Notes: a model not told the origin generated them from the sequence alone. Numbered from the stretch's first letter, positions 43,865 to 54,107 are shown. The stretch: DNA of 64,000 nt from Massiliimicrobium timonense (GCF_002160865.1 NZ_NFLJ01000003.1:47198-111197), one strand, 5' to 3'. Program-made: numbers and translations.

Positions 43865-45922
43865 ATGAGTCGTCAAGAAAAAACAAAATTTATTACAAAA
43901 GATATTCTTGGTTCTTCTATCAAAGGGGCTTTTGTAAAATTAAATCCTATGTATATGATGAAAAATCCAGTTATGTTTGTTGTTGAAGTTGGATTTGTCA
44001 TTTGTACTATTCTTGTCTTTTTCCCACATTTATTTAATGATAAGGGAGATAATTTAAGTTTATATAATGCGATTGTTGCGATTATTTTGTTTATTACTTT
44101 ATTGTTTGCTAACTTTGCTGAATCTGTTGCAGAAGGACGAGGAAAAGCACAGGCTGAAACATTAAAGAAAACAAAGAAAGATACAAAAGCTCGTCTTATC
44201 CACGAGGATGGATCAGAAGAAATGATTTCAGCTAGTGAATTACAAAAAGGTGATGTTGTTCTCGTAAAAGCTGGAGAATTAATTCCAAATGATGGTGAAA
44301 TCATCGAAGGAATTGCGAGTATTGATGAATCTGCGATTACAGGTGAATCGGCACCAGTCACTAAGGAAAGTGGGGGAGATTTTGCTTCAGTCACTGGAGG
44401 AACAACGGTTGTTTCAGACTGGATTAAAGTGGAAATTACTTCTGAACCAGGGCATTCATTCTTGGATAAAATGATTGCTTTAGTTGAAGGGGCTTCACGT
44501 CAAAAAACACCTAATGAAATAGCTCTAAACACATTATTAGTTTCATTAACAATTATTTTCTTAATCGTTATTGTAACAATTTATCCAATGGCTAATTATT
44601 CAGAAGTACAAATACCAATTTCAACATTAATCGCATTAACTGTATGTTTGATTCCTACAACAATAGGAGCTTTATTAAGTGCTATTGGAATTGCGGGAAT
44701 GGATAGAGTAACACGTTTTAATGTTATTGCTATGTCAGGAAAAGCGGTTGAAGCATGTGGTGATGTTGATACAATGATTCTTGATAAAACAGGAACTATT
44801 ACTTTTGGAAATCGTTTGGCTAGTGATTTTATCCCTGTATCAGGTATTAAAAAAGAAGAACTCACTGAATACGCTTGGATTGCATCTATAGGTGATGACA
44901 CACCTGAAGGAAAATCTACTGTTGAATTGGCAGAAAAATTCGGTTGTCAATTACAAAGAAAAAATTATGAAAATGCTGAATTTATTGAATTTACTGCTGC
45001 TAGTAAAATGAGTGGTGTGAATACGACTGATGGACATGTTGTTCGTAAAGGTGCCGGTGACGCTATGATTCAATATGTTAAAGAAAATGGTGGTAAGGTA
45101 CCAGATGATTTAACATTAAAAGTAGATGAAGTTTCAAAACTTGGTGGAACACCTTTGGTTGTATGTGCAGATTATAGAATTTTAGGTGTTATTTATTTAA
45201 AAGATACTGTAAAACCTGGTTTAGTAGAACGTTTTGAACGTTTGCGTAAAATTGGTATTAAAACTATTATGTGTACTGGAGATAATCCATTAACTGCTGC
45301 GACTATTGCTGCTGAAGCAGGTGTTGATGGTTATATTGCGGAATGTAAACCAGAAGATAAAATTGAAGCAATTAAAAAAGAACAATCTGAAGGAAAGATT
45401 GTAGCCATGACTGGTGATGGAACAAATGACGCACCAGCACTTGCCCAAGCTAATGTTGGTATTGCTATGAATAGTGGGACATCTGCTGCCAAAGAAGCTG
45501 CAAACATGGTTGATTTAGATTCTGACCCTACAAAGATCTTGGAAGTTGTAGAAATTGGTAAACAGTTGTTAATTACTCGAGGATCATTAACGACTTTCTC
45601 AATTGCTAATGATATTGCAAAATACTTTGCAATTATACCAGCCATGTTCCAAGCTGTTATACCACAATTAAGTGTTCTTAACATCATGGGATTACAAACA
45701 TCTGAAAGTGCTATTTTATCTGCATTGATTTTTAACGCAGTGATTATTCCATGTTTGATTCCACTAGCAATGAAAGGTGTTAAGTATAAACCTATGAGTG
45801 CATCTAAAATGCTTGGAAGAAATATGCTAATCTATGGATTAGGTGGAGTGATTTGTCCATTTTTAGGAATTAAGATTATTGATATGATTATTGCACCATT
45901 ATTAGTTTTATTAGGATTATAG
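43865..45922 (+). CDS. kdpB: Potassium-transporting ATPase subunit B (P-type ATPase)
   Basis: The 685-residue subunit hydrolyses ATP. It shows the [13 protein letters not shown]-domain loop, the phosphorylation motif DKTGTIT with D307 (the same number as in E. coli KdpB), and [13 protein letters not shown]. Its ATG is 20 bases after kdpA. Together with KdpA, C and F it imports K+ at very low external concentration. Confidence 0.96.
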   Translation: MSRQEKTKFITKDILGSSIKGAFVKLNPMYMMKNPVMFVVEVGFVICTILVFFPHLFNDKGDNLSLYNAIVAIILFITLLFANFAESVAEGRGKAQAETLKKTKKDTKARLIHEDGSEEMISASELQKGDVVLVKAGELIPNDGEIIEGIASIDESAITGESAPVTKESGGDFASVTGGTTVVSDWIKVEITSEPGHSFLDKMIALVEGASRQKTPNEIALNTLLVSLTIIFLIVIVTIYPMANYSEVQIPISTLIALTVCLIPTTIGALLSAIGIAGMDRVTRFNVIAMSGKAVEACGDVDTMILDKTGTITFGNRLASDFIPVSGIKKEELTEYAWIASIGDDTPEGKSTVELAEKFGCQLQRKNYENAEFIEFTAASKMSGVNTTDGHVVRKGAGDAMIQYVKENGGKVPDDLTLKVDEVSKLGGTPLVVCADYRILGVIYLKDTVKPGLVERFERLRKIGIKTIMCTGDNPLTAATIAAEAGVDGYIAECKPEDKIEAIKKEQSEGKIVAMTGDGTNDAPALAQANVGIAMNSGTSAAKEAANMVDLDSDPTKILEVVEIGKQLLITRGSLTTFSIANDIAKYFAIIPAMFQAVIPQLSVLNIMGLQTSESAILSALIFNAVIIPCLIPLAMKGVKYKPMSASKMLGRNMLIYGLGGVICPFLGIKIIDMIIAPLLVLLGL

Positions 45923-45932
45923 GAGGTAAACT

Positions 45933-46556
45933 ATGAAAAAGTTTTTAAGACACTTTAGATTGGCGTTTCTATTTGCAATAGCAATGTTTGTGATATGTGG
46001 ATTTATTTATCCCATGGTATTAACAGGAGTTTCACAAGTTGTATTTCCAAGTCAATCAAATGGAAGTCTTGTTGAAGTAGATGGAAAAGCAGTGGGTTCT
46101 GAAATTGTTGGACAAGATTTTACTGATGAAAGATTGTTCCATTGCAGACCTTCAGCTTACAACTACAATACTTATACACAAGAACAAAAAGATAGTGGAG
46201 AATATGCAGGTTTATCATCTGGAAGTAACAACTATGCACCAAGTAATCCTGCTTTGAAAGAAAGATTAGATGAAGATATTGAAAAATTCTTAGAAGAAAA
46301 TCCTACAGTAAGCAAAGAAGATATTCCTTCTGACATTATTACTGCATCAGGATCAGGATTAGATCCACATATTTCAGTAGAAGCTGCTAAAGTACAAATG
46401 GATAGAGTTGCTAAAAATACAGGTTTATCTCAAGAACAATTAGAAAAAATGATTGAAGAAAATACTTCAGGAAAATTCTTAGGTATTTTTGGAGAAGAAA
46501 CTGTCAATGTTTTAAAATTAAACTTAATGGTTGCACAAGAAATAGATATGATTTAA
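45933..46556 (+). CDS. kdpC: Potassium-transporting ATPase subunit C
   Basis: The 207-residue subunit has one N-terminal membrane segment (about 8-32). Its soluble domain has GSEIVGQDFTDERLFHCRPSAYNYN, the DIPSDIITASGSGLDPHIS block and a C-terminal EEFLGIFGEETVNVLKLN-like end (here KFLGIFGEETVNVLKLN). It is required for assembly and ATP use. GGAGG precedes ATG 45933. A terminator follows. Confidence 0.95.
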   Translation: MKKFLRHFRLAFLFAIAMFVICGFIYPMVLTGVSQVVFPSQSNGSLVEVDGKAVGSEIVGQDFTDERLFHCRPSAYNYNTYTQEQKDSGEYAGLSSGSNNYAPSNPALKERLDEDIEKFLEENPTVSKEDIPSDIITASGSGLDPHISVEAAKVQMDRVAKNTGLSQEQLEKMIEENTSGKFLGIFGEETVNVLKLNLMVAQEIDMI

Positions 46557-46558
46557 TG

Positions 46559-46590
46559 AAAAACTCCACTTTATCCAAGTGGAGTTTTTT
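46559..46590 (+). terminator. Terminator of the kdpFABC operon
   Basis: AAAACTCCACTT / AAGTGGAGTTTTTT with a TATCC loop. Confidence 0.88.
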
Positions 46591-46675
46591 GGTCTTGTTT
46601 ATATAGAAAAGACTTTTTTTCGTAATAGCTATATAGTAAAATATAAATATATTTAAAGGGGAAAAGGAAGAAAAT

Positions 46676-47389
46676 ATGCAGGCGAATATATTGGTTGTAG
46701 AAGATGATCATTCAGTTAGAAATCTTGTGTCTACAACTTTGCAGACACATGGATATCAATTTGATGCTATGATTAATGGTGAGAGTGCTTTATTGGCTAT
46801 GACATCACATCATTACGATATTATTTTATTAGATTTAGGATTACCTGATCAAGATGGTATAGATATTATCAAAACAGTTCGTACGTTTTCGGTTATTCCC
46901 ATCATTGTTTTAAGTGCAAGAAGTAGTAATGAAGATAAGATAGCTGCATTGGATGCAGGAGCAGATGATTATTTAACAAAACCATTTAATATTGATGAAC
47001 TTTTAGCAAGAGTTCGTTCAACTTTACGTAGAGCTGAATATTTACAAAATATGACGACTCAAGAAGAAACGGTTTTTGAAAATGGTGATTTAAAAATTAA
47101 TTATTTATCAGCGACAGTATCTTTAAAAGGAAAAGAAATACATTTAATGCCAATAGAATATAATTTGCTTTGCCTTTTAGCAAAAAATGTTGGTAAAGTC
47201 TTAACTTATCAGTTTATTTTAGATAAAATATGGAAAAATGCATTGGAATCAGATTTGTCCTCATTACGTGTTTATATGACAACATTAAGAAAAAAGATTG
47301 ATAAACAGTATGCGGATGATCAAAAATATATTCAAACGCATATAGGTATTGGTTATCGTATGGTTAGACAAAAAAAGAGTGGTGAATAA
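46676..47389 (+). CDS. kdpE: KdpE-like response regulator (OmpR family), second copy
   Basis: The 237-residue regulator has a receiver (VVEDDHSVRNLV, phospho-acceptor in LLDLGLPDQDG, KPFN) and an OmpR DNA-binding domain (GKEIHLMPIEYNLLCLLAKN). A terminator separates it from kdpC and it has its own ribosome-binding site, GGGGAAAAGGAAG, before ATG 46676. It lies six bases before the full-length KdpD gene. Which of the three KdpE-like proteins regulates kdpFABC cannot be told from order alone. Confidence 0.88.
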   Translation: MQANILVVEDDHSVRNLVSTTLQTHGYQFDAMINGESALLAMTSHHYDIILLDLGLPDQDGIDIIKTVRTFSVIPIIVLSARSSNEDKIAALDAGADDYLTKPFNIDELLARVRSTLRRAEYLQNMTTQEETVFENGDLKINYLSATVSLKGKEIHLMPIEYNLLCLLAKNVGKVLTYQFILDKIWKNALESDLSSLRVYMTTLRKKIDKQYADDQKYIQTHIGIGYRMVRQKKSGE

Positions 47390-47394
47390 TATTC

Positions 47395-49929
47395 ATGAAT
47401 GAAGAAAAAAAACATCAAGGGCGTTTAAAAATATTTTTTGGCTATGCAATGCATACTGGAAAAACATATGCAATGTTACAAGAAGCTAAGGAATTGACGG
47501 ATATGTCTAATGATGTGGTTGTGGGGTATATAGAAAATGTAGAAGGGTTAGAGACGATTTTAAAGGGGTTGGAATGTGTTCCCAATCGTCAGTTAATGCT
47601 ATCTTCACCAGAGGTAGATATAGATGCTATTTTAGCGAGACATCCACATATAGTATTGATTGATCATATGGCTCATACAAATAGAAATGGCTCTAGGCAT
47701 TTAAAACGTTATCAAGATATTCTTGAAATACTTGAAGCAGGAATTGATGTTTATACAACTGCCAATGTACAAGATATAGTGAGCTTACAAGATGATATTA
47801 ATAAGATAACAGGAGAGCATTCAAGTGAAACAATACCTGATTATCTTTTTGAACAAGCACATCAAGTTAAGTTTATTGATAATGAGCCACAATATGAGCA
47901 TCATTATTCAGTAGAAACTTTAAAAGCATTAAGAGAGTTAGCAATCAAATGTTGTGCACAAAGAATAAAAAAGTTAACTTCCTTACCTTCTAAATCTCAT
48001 TTTATAAATTCTGAGCATATCTTAGTCTGCTTGTCACCATCACCTTCAAATGCGAAAGTCATAAGAACAGCAGCAAAACTTGCAAGTACATATCAAGCAA
48101 GATTAACAGCTTTATATATTGCACCATTGGATAAAAAGCTTTCTAAAAAAGAATATCAGTATCTACAAGAAAATATATCTCTAGCAAAAGACTTACAAGC
48201 ACAAATTGAAGTGCTTAATGATAATAAGGTTGTATTTGAAATAGCTGAATATGCTAGAATCTCTGGGGTTACCAAAATTGTGCTAGGTCAAAGTCCAACG
48301 CATTTTTTTCAACGTTCTTCATTATCTGAGCAATTAGTTCGATTAGCACCACAACTAGAAATATATGTTATACCTTATATTGATGAAAGGTCTATTTTTA
48401 AGTTAGTAAGACCACAATTAACACTTAATCGTCAAGATTTCATGCGAACAGCAGGTATGTTGATTTTGTCCACATTGATTGGTGGAATCTTTTACTATCT
48501 TGATTTTAAAGAATCTAATATTATACTGATTTATATTTTAGGTGTTTTAATGACTGCATTGATTACGACAAGAAGAATTTATAGTTTAGCATCTTCATTC
48601 ATTAGTGTCTTGATTTTTAATTTTCTTTTTACAAGTCCAAGATTAACATTGAGAGCTTATGATTCAAGGTATATCGTGACATTTATAATCATGTTTATTG
48701 TTGCTTTTATTACAAGCAGTATGACAAATAAGTTACAAACAAGTGCAAAAGATTCAGCACAAAATGCTTATCGTATGAAAATATTATTAGAAACAAATCA
48801 GAAACTACAGAAGGAAAAAAATAAAGAAGGAATTATTTCTGTAACATGTCATTCACTTATGAAATTATTACAAAGGGATATTATTTTCTATCCTGTTTCA
48901 AAGAATAATTTAGAAAAACCACTTATTTTTTGCCAATCGCCAAAGGATACATCCATATTTCAAAATGAAGAAGCTGTTGCAAAATGGGTTCTCAAAAATA
49001 ATAAACATGCTGGAGCGACAACGAAAACATTATCCAATGCATTATGCCTTTATTTAGCAGTACGTATTGGAGACAAAATTTATGGTATTATCGGTATATA
49101 TATAGATGACAAACCCTTAGATTCATATGAAAATAATATTATGCTTTCTATCTTAGGAGAATTAGCTCTTTCTTTAGAAAATGAAAGTGTTATTAAGGAA
49201 AAAGCAACCGCAGATTTAAAAGCCAAAAATGAACAACTCAGAGCTAATCTTTTACGTTCTATATCTCATGATTTGAGAACTCCTTTGACTTCTATCTCTG
49301 GTAATGCAGGAATTTTATTAAGTACGGGTACAATCTTAGATGAAGATAAAAAAAAGCAGTTATACAGCGATATTTATGATGATTCTTTATGGCTTATTAA
49401 TCTTGTAGAAAATTTATTGTCTGTAACTCGTATAGAAAATGGATCAATGAATTTGAATCTAAAAGTAGAATTAATAGAAGATGTGATTAATGAAGCACTT
49501 AAACATATCAATACACGCAGAATACAACATCATATTCAAGTTATTCAAGATGAAAATATATTACTTGCTAAAATAGATGCTAGACTGATTGTTCAAGTCA
49601 TTATGAATATCTTAGATAATGCTATCAAATATACACCTGATCATACAACAATAACTATACAGAGTTATCTTAAAGATAAAAACATCTATATTGATATTGC
49701 TGATGAAGGAAATGGCATTAATGATAAAGATAAGGAACATATTTTTGATATGTTTTATACTGCCAATCGTCAAGTCGCAGATAGTCGCAGAAGTTTAGGA
49801 TTGGGATTATCTCTTTGTCAGTCCATTATACAGGCACATCATGGGGAAATTAAAGTTTATGATAATTCGCCTCATGGAACAGTTTTTCAGATATCTTTAC
49901 CGGCACAGGAGGTAGAAATACATGAATAG
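47395..49929 (+). CDS. kdpD: Full-length KdpD-type sensor histidine kinase with a degenerate N-terminal ATP site
   Basis: The 844-residue protein has the full KdpD order: N-terminal domain (1-210), universal-stress domain (about 235-345), four membrane segments of DUF4118 (about 355-460), GAF (475-590), HisKA with RSISHDLRTPLTS, and ATPase (NILDNAIKYT, DEGNGI, GLGLSLCQ). The N-terminal ATP site is changed. The P-loop is GYAMHTGKTY instead of CAGVGKT, and Walker B is LIDHMAHTN, the catalytic E replaced by H. The c-di-AMP pattern is kept (CLSPS, 20 residues, LTALY). It is followed by a third regulator with an 8-base overlap. Confidence 0.9.
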   Translation: MNEEKKHQGRLKIFFGYAMHTGKTYAMLQEAKELTDMSNDVVVGYIENVEGLETILKGLECVPNRQLMLSSPEVDIDAILARHPHIVLIDHMAHTNRNGSRHLKRYQDILEILEAGIDVYTTANVQDIVSLQDDINKITGEHSSETIPDYLFEQAHQVKFIDNEPQYEHHYSVETLKALRELAIKCCAQRIKKLTSLPSKSHFINSEHILVCLSPSPSNAKVIRTAAKLASTYQARLTALYIAPLDKKLSKKEYQYLQENISLAKDLQAQIEVLNDNKVVFEIAEYARISGVTKIVLGQSPTHFFQRSSLSEQLVRLAPQLEIYVIPYIDERSIFKLVRPQLTLNRQDFMRTAGMLILSTLIGGIFYYLDFKESNIILIYILGVLMTALITTRRIYSLASSFISVLIFNFLFTSPRLTLRAYDSRYIVTFIIMFIVAFITSSMTNKLQTSAKDSAQNAYRMKILLETNQKLQKEKNKEGIISVTCHSLMKLLQRDIIFYPVSKNNLEKPLIFCQSPKDTSIFQNEEAVAKWVLKNNKHAGATTKTLSNALCLYLAVRIGDKIYGIIGIYIDDKPLDSYENNIMLSILGELALSLENESVIKEKATADLKAKNEQLRANLLRSISHDLRTPLTSISGNAGILLSTGTILDEDKKKQLYSDIYDDSLWLINLVENLLSVTRIENGSMNLNLKVELIEDVINEALKHINTRRIQHHIQVIQDENILLAKIDARLIVQVIMNILDNAIKYTPDHTTITIQSYLKDKNIYIDIADEGNGINDKDKEHIFDMFYTANRQVADSRRSLGLGLSLCQSIIQAHHGEIKVYDNSPHGTVFQISLPAQEVEIHE

Positions 49930-50632
49930 TCCAAAAATATTAGTTGTGGAAGATGATAAAGCCGTTCGTAATTTGATTGCTATTACATTACAGACAAGAA
50001 ATTATAAATATATATTATCTGATAGTGGAGAATCAGCTCTTCTAGAGTTTGCCTCTGAACATCCTGATGTTATCCTTCTAGATTTGGGATTACCTGATAT
50101 AGATGGAATGGAAGTGATTCAAAAAATTCGTGAAAAATCACAAATTCCAATCATTATTCTTAGTGCCAGAGGAGAAGAAAGTGACAAAGTGGCAGCTCTT
50201 GATGCTGGAGCAGATGATTATTTGACAAAACCATTCTCGGTAGAAGAATTATTGGCTCGATTGCGTGTCGCATTAAGAAGAACAGAATATATATGGAATA
50301 GTGATGCAAAAAACAACCATATATTTGAAAATGGAGATTTAAAAATTGATTATGCTTCAAGTTGTGTGACTCTTAAGGGAGAAGAAATTCATTTAACACC
50401 TATTGAATATAAGATATTAAATTTGTTATCAAAAAATATCGGAAAAATTTTAACGCATACTTATTTAACACGAGAAATATGGGGAAGTGCTTTTGATAGT
50501 GATGTCGCTTCGTTACGTGTTTTTATGGCTAATTTGCGTAAAAAGATTGAACCAGAAAAAAGTGGTGTGAGTTATATTCAGACACATGTAGGGATAGGCT
50601 ATCGTATGGTGAAGATTGAAAAGAGTGATTAA
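49922..50632 (+). CDS. KdpE-like response regulator (OmpR family), third copy
   Basis: The 236-residue regulator is close in sequence to the second copy (VVEDDKAVRNLIAITLQTRN; LLDLGLPDIDG; KPFSVEELLARLRVALRRTEY). It has a standard OmpR winged helix with GEEIHLTPIEYKILNLLSKN. It begins within the KdpD gene (ATG 49922) and AGGAGG lies just upstream, so it is translationally coupled. The operon therefore carries a regulator on each side of one kinase. The direct repeats directly after its stop (50634-50683) are a good candidate target. Confidence 0.88.
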   Translation: MNSPKILVVEDDKAVRNLIAITLQTRNYKYILSDSGESALLEFASEHPDVILLDLGLPDIDGMEVIQKIREKSQIPIIILSARGEESDKVAALDAGADDYLTKPFSVEELLARLRVALRRTEYIWNSDAKNNHIFENGDLKIDYASSCVTLKGEEIHLTPIEYKILNLLSKNIGKILTHTYLTREIWGSAFDSDVASLRVFMANLRKKIEPEKSGVSYIQTHVGIGYRMVKIEKSD

Positions 50633-50633
50633 A

Positions 50634-50699
50634 TTCTCACAGCATTCTCACACAAGCTTTTGTTTTCTCACACTCACTTCACAATATATTTCTTATAAT
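50634..50699 (+). promoter_or_regulatory. OmpR-type operator and activator-dependent promoter
   Basis: TTCTCACA occurs at 50634-50641, 50645-50652 and 50665-50672, with a weaker fourth copy at 50676-50683. Spacings are 11, 20 and 11 bases. The last copies cover the -35 position, and a TATAAT -10 is at 50694-50699. This is the typical arrangement of direct repeats for a phosphorylated OmpR-family activator, probably the third KdpE-like protein just upstream. Confidence 0.7.
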
Positions 50700-50725
50700 A
50701 ATAGTGAAGATAAGGAGTGAGTTAT

Positions 50726-51088
50726 ATGAAACAAAATAGAAATGAATATATAGTTTTAGAAAAATTAGGAGAAAAGGTTAAAAGTCTTATTGAAAAGGAT
50801 CGTTCTGAATGTCAGGAATTAGTTGTTCAGGCATTAGTGAATTATCCACATGCACCTCAACCACAGAATTTACTAGGCATTTTAGCAGAAAAACAAGGAG
50901 ATTTAGCCCTAGCAATGAAACATTATCGTGCAGCTTGGTCATTATCTCCTAATTACCGACCATCAAGAAAAAATATTGATCGATTGGTATCTTTATCAAG
51001 TTTCCAATGTTATTATTATGATCAAGAGTGTTGTGAGATGGAAACGCAAGATTCTCAAGGATTGTTTAAAAGAAAAATTATTATATAA
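50726..51088 (+). CDS. Small TPR-like protein
   Basis: The 120-residue protein (ATG 50726 with AAGGAG nine bases upstream; a GTG at 50717 is too near the ribosome-binding site) holds about two tetratricopeptide units (ALVNYPHAPQPQNLLGILAEKQ, GDLALAMKHYRAAWSLSPNYRP). It has a cysteine-rich, tyrosine-rich tail (CYYYDQECCE). TPR units mediate protein contacts; its partner is unknown. It is preceded by the OmpR-type operator, so it is a likely target of the Kdp-like regulator. Confidence 0.7.
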   Translation: MKQNRNEYIVLEKLGEKVKSLIEKDRSECQELVVQALVNYPHAPQPQNLLGILAEKQGDLALAMKHYRAAWSLSPNYRPSRKNIDRLVSLSSFQCYYYDQECCEMETQDSQGLFKRKIII

Positions 51089-51140
51089 TTTGCATTTTCA
51101 TAAAAAAACTTGTTATATTTGGAAAAAATAAAAAAATATA

Positions 51141-51169
51141 TTGACAAAAGAAAGCTATCCATGTATGAT
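51141..51169 (+). promoter_or_regulatory. Promoter of the arg operon
   Basis: TTGACA at 51141-51146, 17 bases, TATGAT at 51164-51169, a near-consensus sigma-A promoter just before the T-box. Confidence 0.85.
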
Positions 51170-51175
51170 TAACGC

Positions 51176-51410
51176 ATATTAAAAATCGTTGAGCAGGAAA
51201 AGTAATTTCTTGAACGCTTCAAGCGAGGTAGTACAGAGTGGAAGGCTACTAAGTGGAAAGATGTGAAACGCACCTGTGAGAGTCCATTGGAAAGAGAAGT
51301 ATAATGGAACGTAACCTGCGTTAAAGGAAAGAGTGGTTAGATATTATATTATCTGACAACTAGAGTGGTACCGTGTTTATGCACCTCTGGATTTATCCAG
51401 AGGTTTTTTG
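51176..51410 (+). ncRNA. T-box leader, arginine-specific (specifier CGC)
   Basis: The leader carries AGTA (51201-51204) in the specifier-loop 5' strand. On the opposite strand GTGAAA is followed by CGC (51269-51271) and A, as in known T-boxes where GAAA precedes the specifier; CGC is an arginine codon. The T-box sequence AGAGTGGTACCG is at 51362-51373, with TGGT able to pair with the ACCA end of an uncharged tRNA. The terminator is ACCTCTGGAT / ATCCAGAGGT (51383-51404) with a T run. Uncharged tRNA-Arg would prevent termination and turn on argG-argF. Confidence 0.9.
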
Positions 51411-51495
51411 TTTTAGAGAGGGTGATGAAATTGCGGCGAGTTCAATGTATAAATAATCAATTGAATAATATAGAAATAATGGAGGAAAATGAAAG

Positions 51496-52716
51496 ATGGA
51501 AAAGAAACAATATAAAAAAGTCGTATTAGCGTATTCAGGAGGATTGGATACATCAATTATTATTGCATGGTTAAAAGAAAATTATGGTTGTGAAGTTATT
51601 GCCGTAGCTGGGGATGTTGGTCAAGGAGATGAACTTGATGGATTAGAAGAAAAAGCTTTAGCGACCGGAGCTTCTAAATATTATTGTGCTGATTGCAAGG
51701 AAGAGTTTGTGAATGATTTTATTTTTCCAGCGATTAAAGCGAATGCTGTTTATGAAGGAAAATATCTTTTAGGAACTTCTCTAGCAAGACCAATCATTGC
51801 GAAAAAATTAGTAGAGATTGCAAAAAAAGAAGGGGCAGATGCCATTTGTCATGGTTGTACAGGTAAAGGAAATGATCAGGTCAGATTTGAACTGACAATT
51901 AAAGCTTTTGCACCTGAATTAGATATTATTGCACCATGGAGAGTATGGGAATTAAAGAGTAGAGAAGATGAAATTGAGTATGCCCAAGCGAGAAATATTC
52001 CTTTAAAAATCAATAAAGAAACAAATTATTCTAAGGATAAAAACTTATGGCATTTATCACATGAAGGATTGGATTTAGAAAATCCTGCAAATGAACCAAT
52101 GTATGATAAGATTCTTGAATTAGGTGTCACACCAGAAAAAGCACCAGATAAGCCAACATATATTACTTTAACTTTTGAAAAAGGAGTACCTGTTGCTTTA
52201 AATGGTGAAAAGATGAATGGTATTGATTTAATTACTGCTTTAAATAAAATTGGTGGGGAAAATGGTATTGGTATCATTGATATGGTTGAAAATAGATTGG
52301 TTGGTATGAAGTCAAGAGGTGTCTATGAAACACCGGGAGGAACAATTCTTTATAAAGCTCATGCTGATTTAGAAGAAATCACAATTGATAAAGAAACACA
52401 ACATTTTAAATATCAAGTATCTCAAAAACTAGCAGATATTTTATATAATGGTCAATGGTATACACCACTTACAAAAGCATTATTGGCTTTTATTGATGAA
52501 ACACAAAAGACTGTCAATGGAGAAGTGAAATTAAAATTATATAAAGGAAATATTATTGGAGCAGGAATGACTTCACCAGATACTTTATATAGTGAACAGA
52601 CAGCTTCATTTGGAGAGGATGAAGATTATAATCAAATGGATTCTCAAGGATTCATTAATTTATATGGTTTACCTATTAAGGTAAAAGCTTTATTAGATCA
52701 ACAAAGAAAGAAATAG
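51496..52716 (+). CDS. argG: Argininosuccinate synthase
   Basis: The 406-residue enzyme joins citrulline and aspartate with ATP. It has the PP-loop [10 protein letters not shown] (about 12-21), [29 protein letters not shown] and SLARP. Its start ATG 51496 has GGAGG, 85 bases after the T-box terminator. It is the first of six arginine genes in one direction. Confidence 0.95.
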   Translation: MEKKQYKKVVLAYSGGLDTSIIIAWLKENYGCEVIAVAGDVGQGDELDGLEEKALATGASKYYCADCKEEFVNDFIFPAIKANAVYEGKYLLGTSLARPIIAKKLVEIAKKEGADAICHGCTGKGNDQVRFELTIKAFAPELDIIAPWRVWELKSREDEIEYAQARNIPLKINKETNYSKDKNLWHLSHEGLDLENPANEPMYDKILELGVTPEKAPDKPTYITLTFEKGVPVALNGEKMNGIDLITALNKIGGENGIGIIDMVENRLVGMKSRGVYETPGGTILYKAHADLEEITIDKETQHFKYQVSQKLADILYNGQWYTPLTKALLAFIDETQKTVNGEVKLKLYKGNIIGAGMTSPDTLYSEQTASFGEDEDYNQMDSQGFINLYGLPIKVKALLDQQRKK

Positions 52717-52727
52717 GGGTTGAAAAT

Positions 52728-54107
52728 ATGGCATTATGGGCTGGTAGATTTAAAAAAGAGATTAATGCAGATGTGAATGCTTTTAATTCATCTATATCAT
52801 TTGATGCAAGAATGTATAAACATGATATTATGGGAAGTCAGGCCCATGCAAAAATGCTGGCAAAACAGGGGATTATTTCAAGACAGGATTTAGATGAAAT
52901 CTTACAGGGATTGAATGATATTCTTCAAGAAATTGAAGAAGGAAAACTATTGTTTGATCCTGAAGCTGAAGATATTCATATGTTTATAGAAGCAGAGCTG
53001 ACAAAGCGTTATCCAGTCAGTGGGAAAAAGTTGCATACAGCCAGATCACGTAATGATCAGGTAGCTTTAGATTTAAGATTATATACGCGTGATGAGATGA
53101 ATGACATTAAAAATATGTTGATAGAGCTGATGAAAGTGATGATTGAAAAGGCCAAGGATCATACCCATACAATTATGTGTGGTTATACGCATTTACAAAG
53201 AGCACAACCTATCACTTTTGCTCATCATTTGATGGCTTATGTGGAAATGTTTTATCGTGATTATACAAGATTAGAAGATTGTTTGAAACGTATGAATGTA
53301 TCACCACTAGGAAGTGGGGCATTAGCCACAACAACATATCCTATTGATAGAATGTTTGTCGCTCAAGAATTAGGTATGGATGATATTATGTATAATTCAC
53401 TCGATGGTGTCAGTGATAGAGATTATGCGATAGAATTAGCCAATGATTTAGCTATGATTATGATGCATCTTTCACGTTTGAGTGAAGAAATCATTCTATG
53501 GTGTTCGTGGGAATTTAAATATATTGAATTAGATGATGCTTATGCAACAGGGTCAAGCATCATGCCACAAAAGAAAAATCCAGATATTGCTGAACTTGTC
53601 AGAGGAAAAAGTGCCAGAGTCATCAATCATGTTTCAACACTTTTAACGATGATGAAAGGATTACCTTTGGCTTATAATAAGGATATGCAGGAAGATAAAG
53701 AAACATTATTTGATAGTATTGATCAAGTGAAAATGTGTTTACCTGTATTTACAGATATGATCAAGACAATGAAAGTGAATGTTGAACGTATGAAAGAATG
53801 TGCTGCCAAAGGATTTATCAATGCGACAGATTGTGCTGATTATCTTGTGAAAAAGGGTAGAGCTTTTAGAGAAGCTTATAAAACAACAGGACAACTCGTT
53901 GCTTATTGTATTGATCATGATGAAGTGCTTGAAACACTTCCGTTAAATGTTTATCAGTCTTTTGATGAAGTTTTTGATGAAGATATTTATCAGGCTATAT
54001 CACTTTTGACTTGTATTGAAAATAGAAAAGTGGAAGGTGGTCCAGCACCAGTAACTTGTCAAAAAGCAATTGAAAGAATGGTCAAGAAATTGGAGGCATT
54101 GAAATGA
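52728..54107 (+). CDS. argH: Argininosuccinate lyase
   Basis: The 459-residue enzyme splits argininosuccinate into arginine and fumarate. It shows HTARSRNDQVALDLRLY, the histidine region GYTHLQRAQPITFAHH and the signature TGSSIMPQKKNPD. It starts at ATG 52728, 11 bases after argG, and ends overlapping argC by four bases (ATGA). Confidence 0.95.
   Translation: MALWAGRFKKEINADVNAFNSSISFDARMYKHDIMGSQAHAKMLAKQGIISRQDLDEILQGLNDILQEIEEGKLLFDPEAEDIHMFIEAELTKRYPVSGKKLHTARSRNDQVALDLRLYTRDEMNDIKNMLIELMKVMIEKAKDHTHTIMCGYTHLQRAQPITFAHHLMAYVEMFYRDYTRLEDCLKRMNVSPLGSGALATTTYPIDRMFVAQELGMDDIMYNSLDGVSDRDYAIELANDLAMIMMHLSRLSEEIILWCSWEFKYIELDDAYATGSSIMPQKKNPDIAELVRGKSARVINHVSTLLTMMKGLPLAYNKDMQEDKETLFDSIDQVKMCLPVFTDMIKTMKVNVERMKECAAKGFINATDCADYLVKKGRAFREAYKTTGQLVAYCIDHDEVLETLPLNVYQSFDEVFDEDIYQAISLLTCIENRKVEGGPAPVTCQKAIERMVKKLEALK

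Noticed and set aside
43873..44394. Long minus-strand reading frame inside kdpB
   Set aside because: It is a shadow of the kdpB codons; no ribosome-binding site or recognisable protein.
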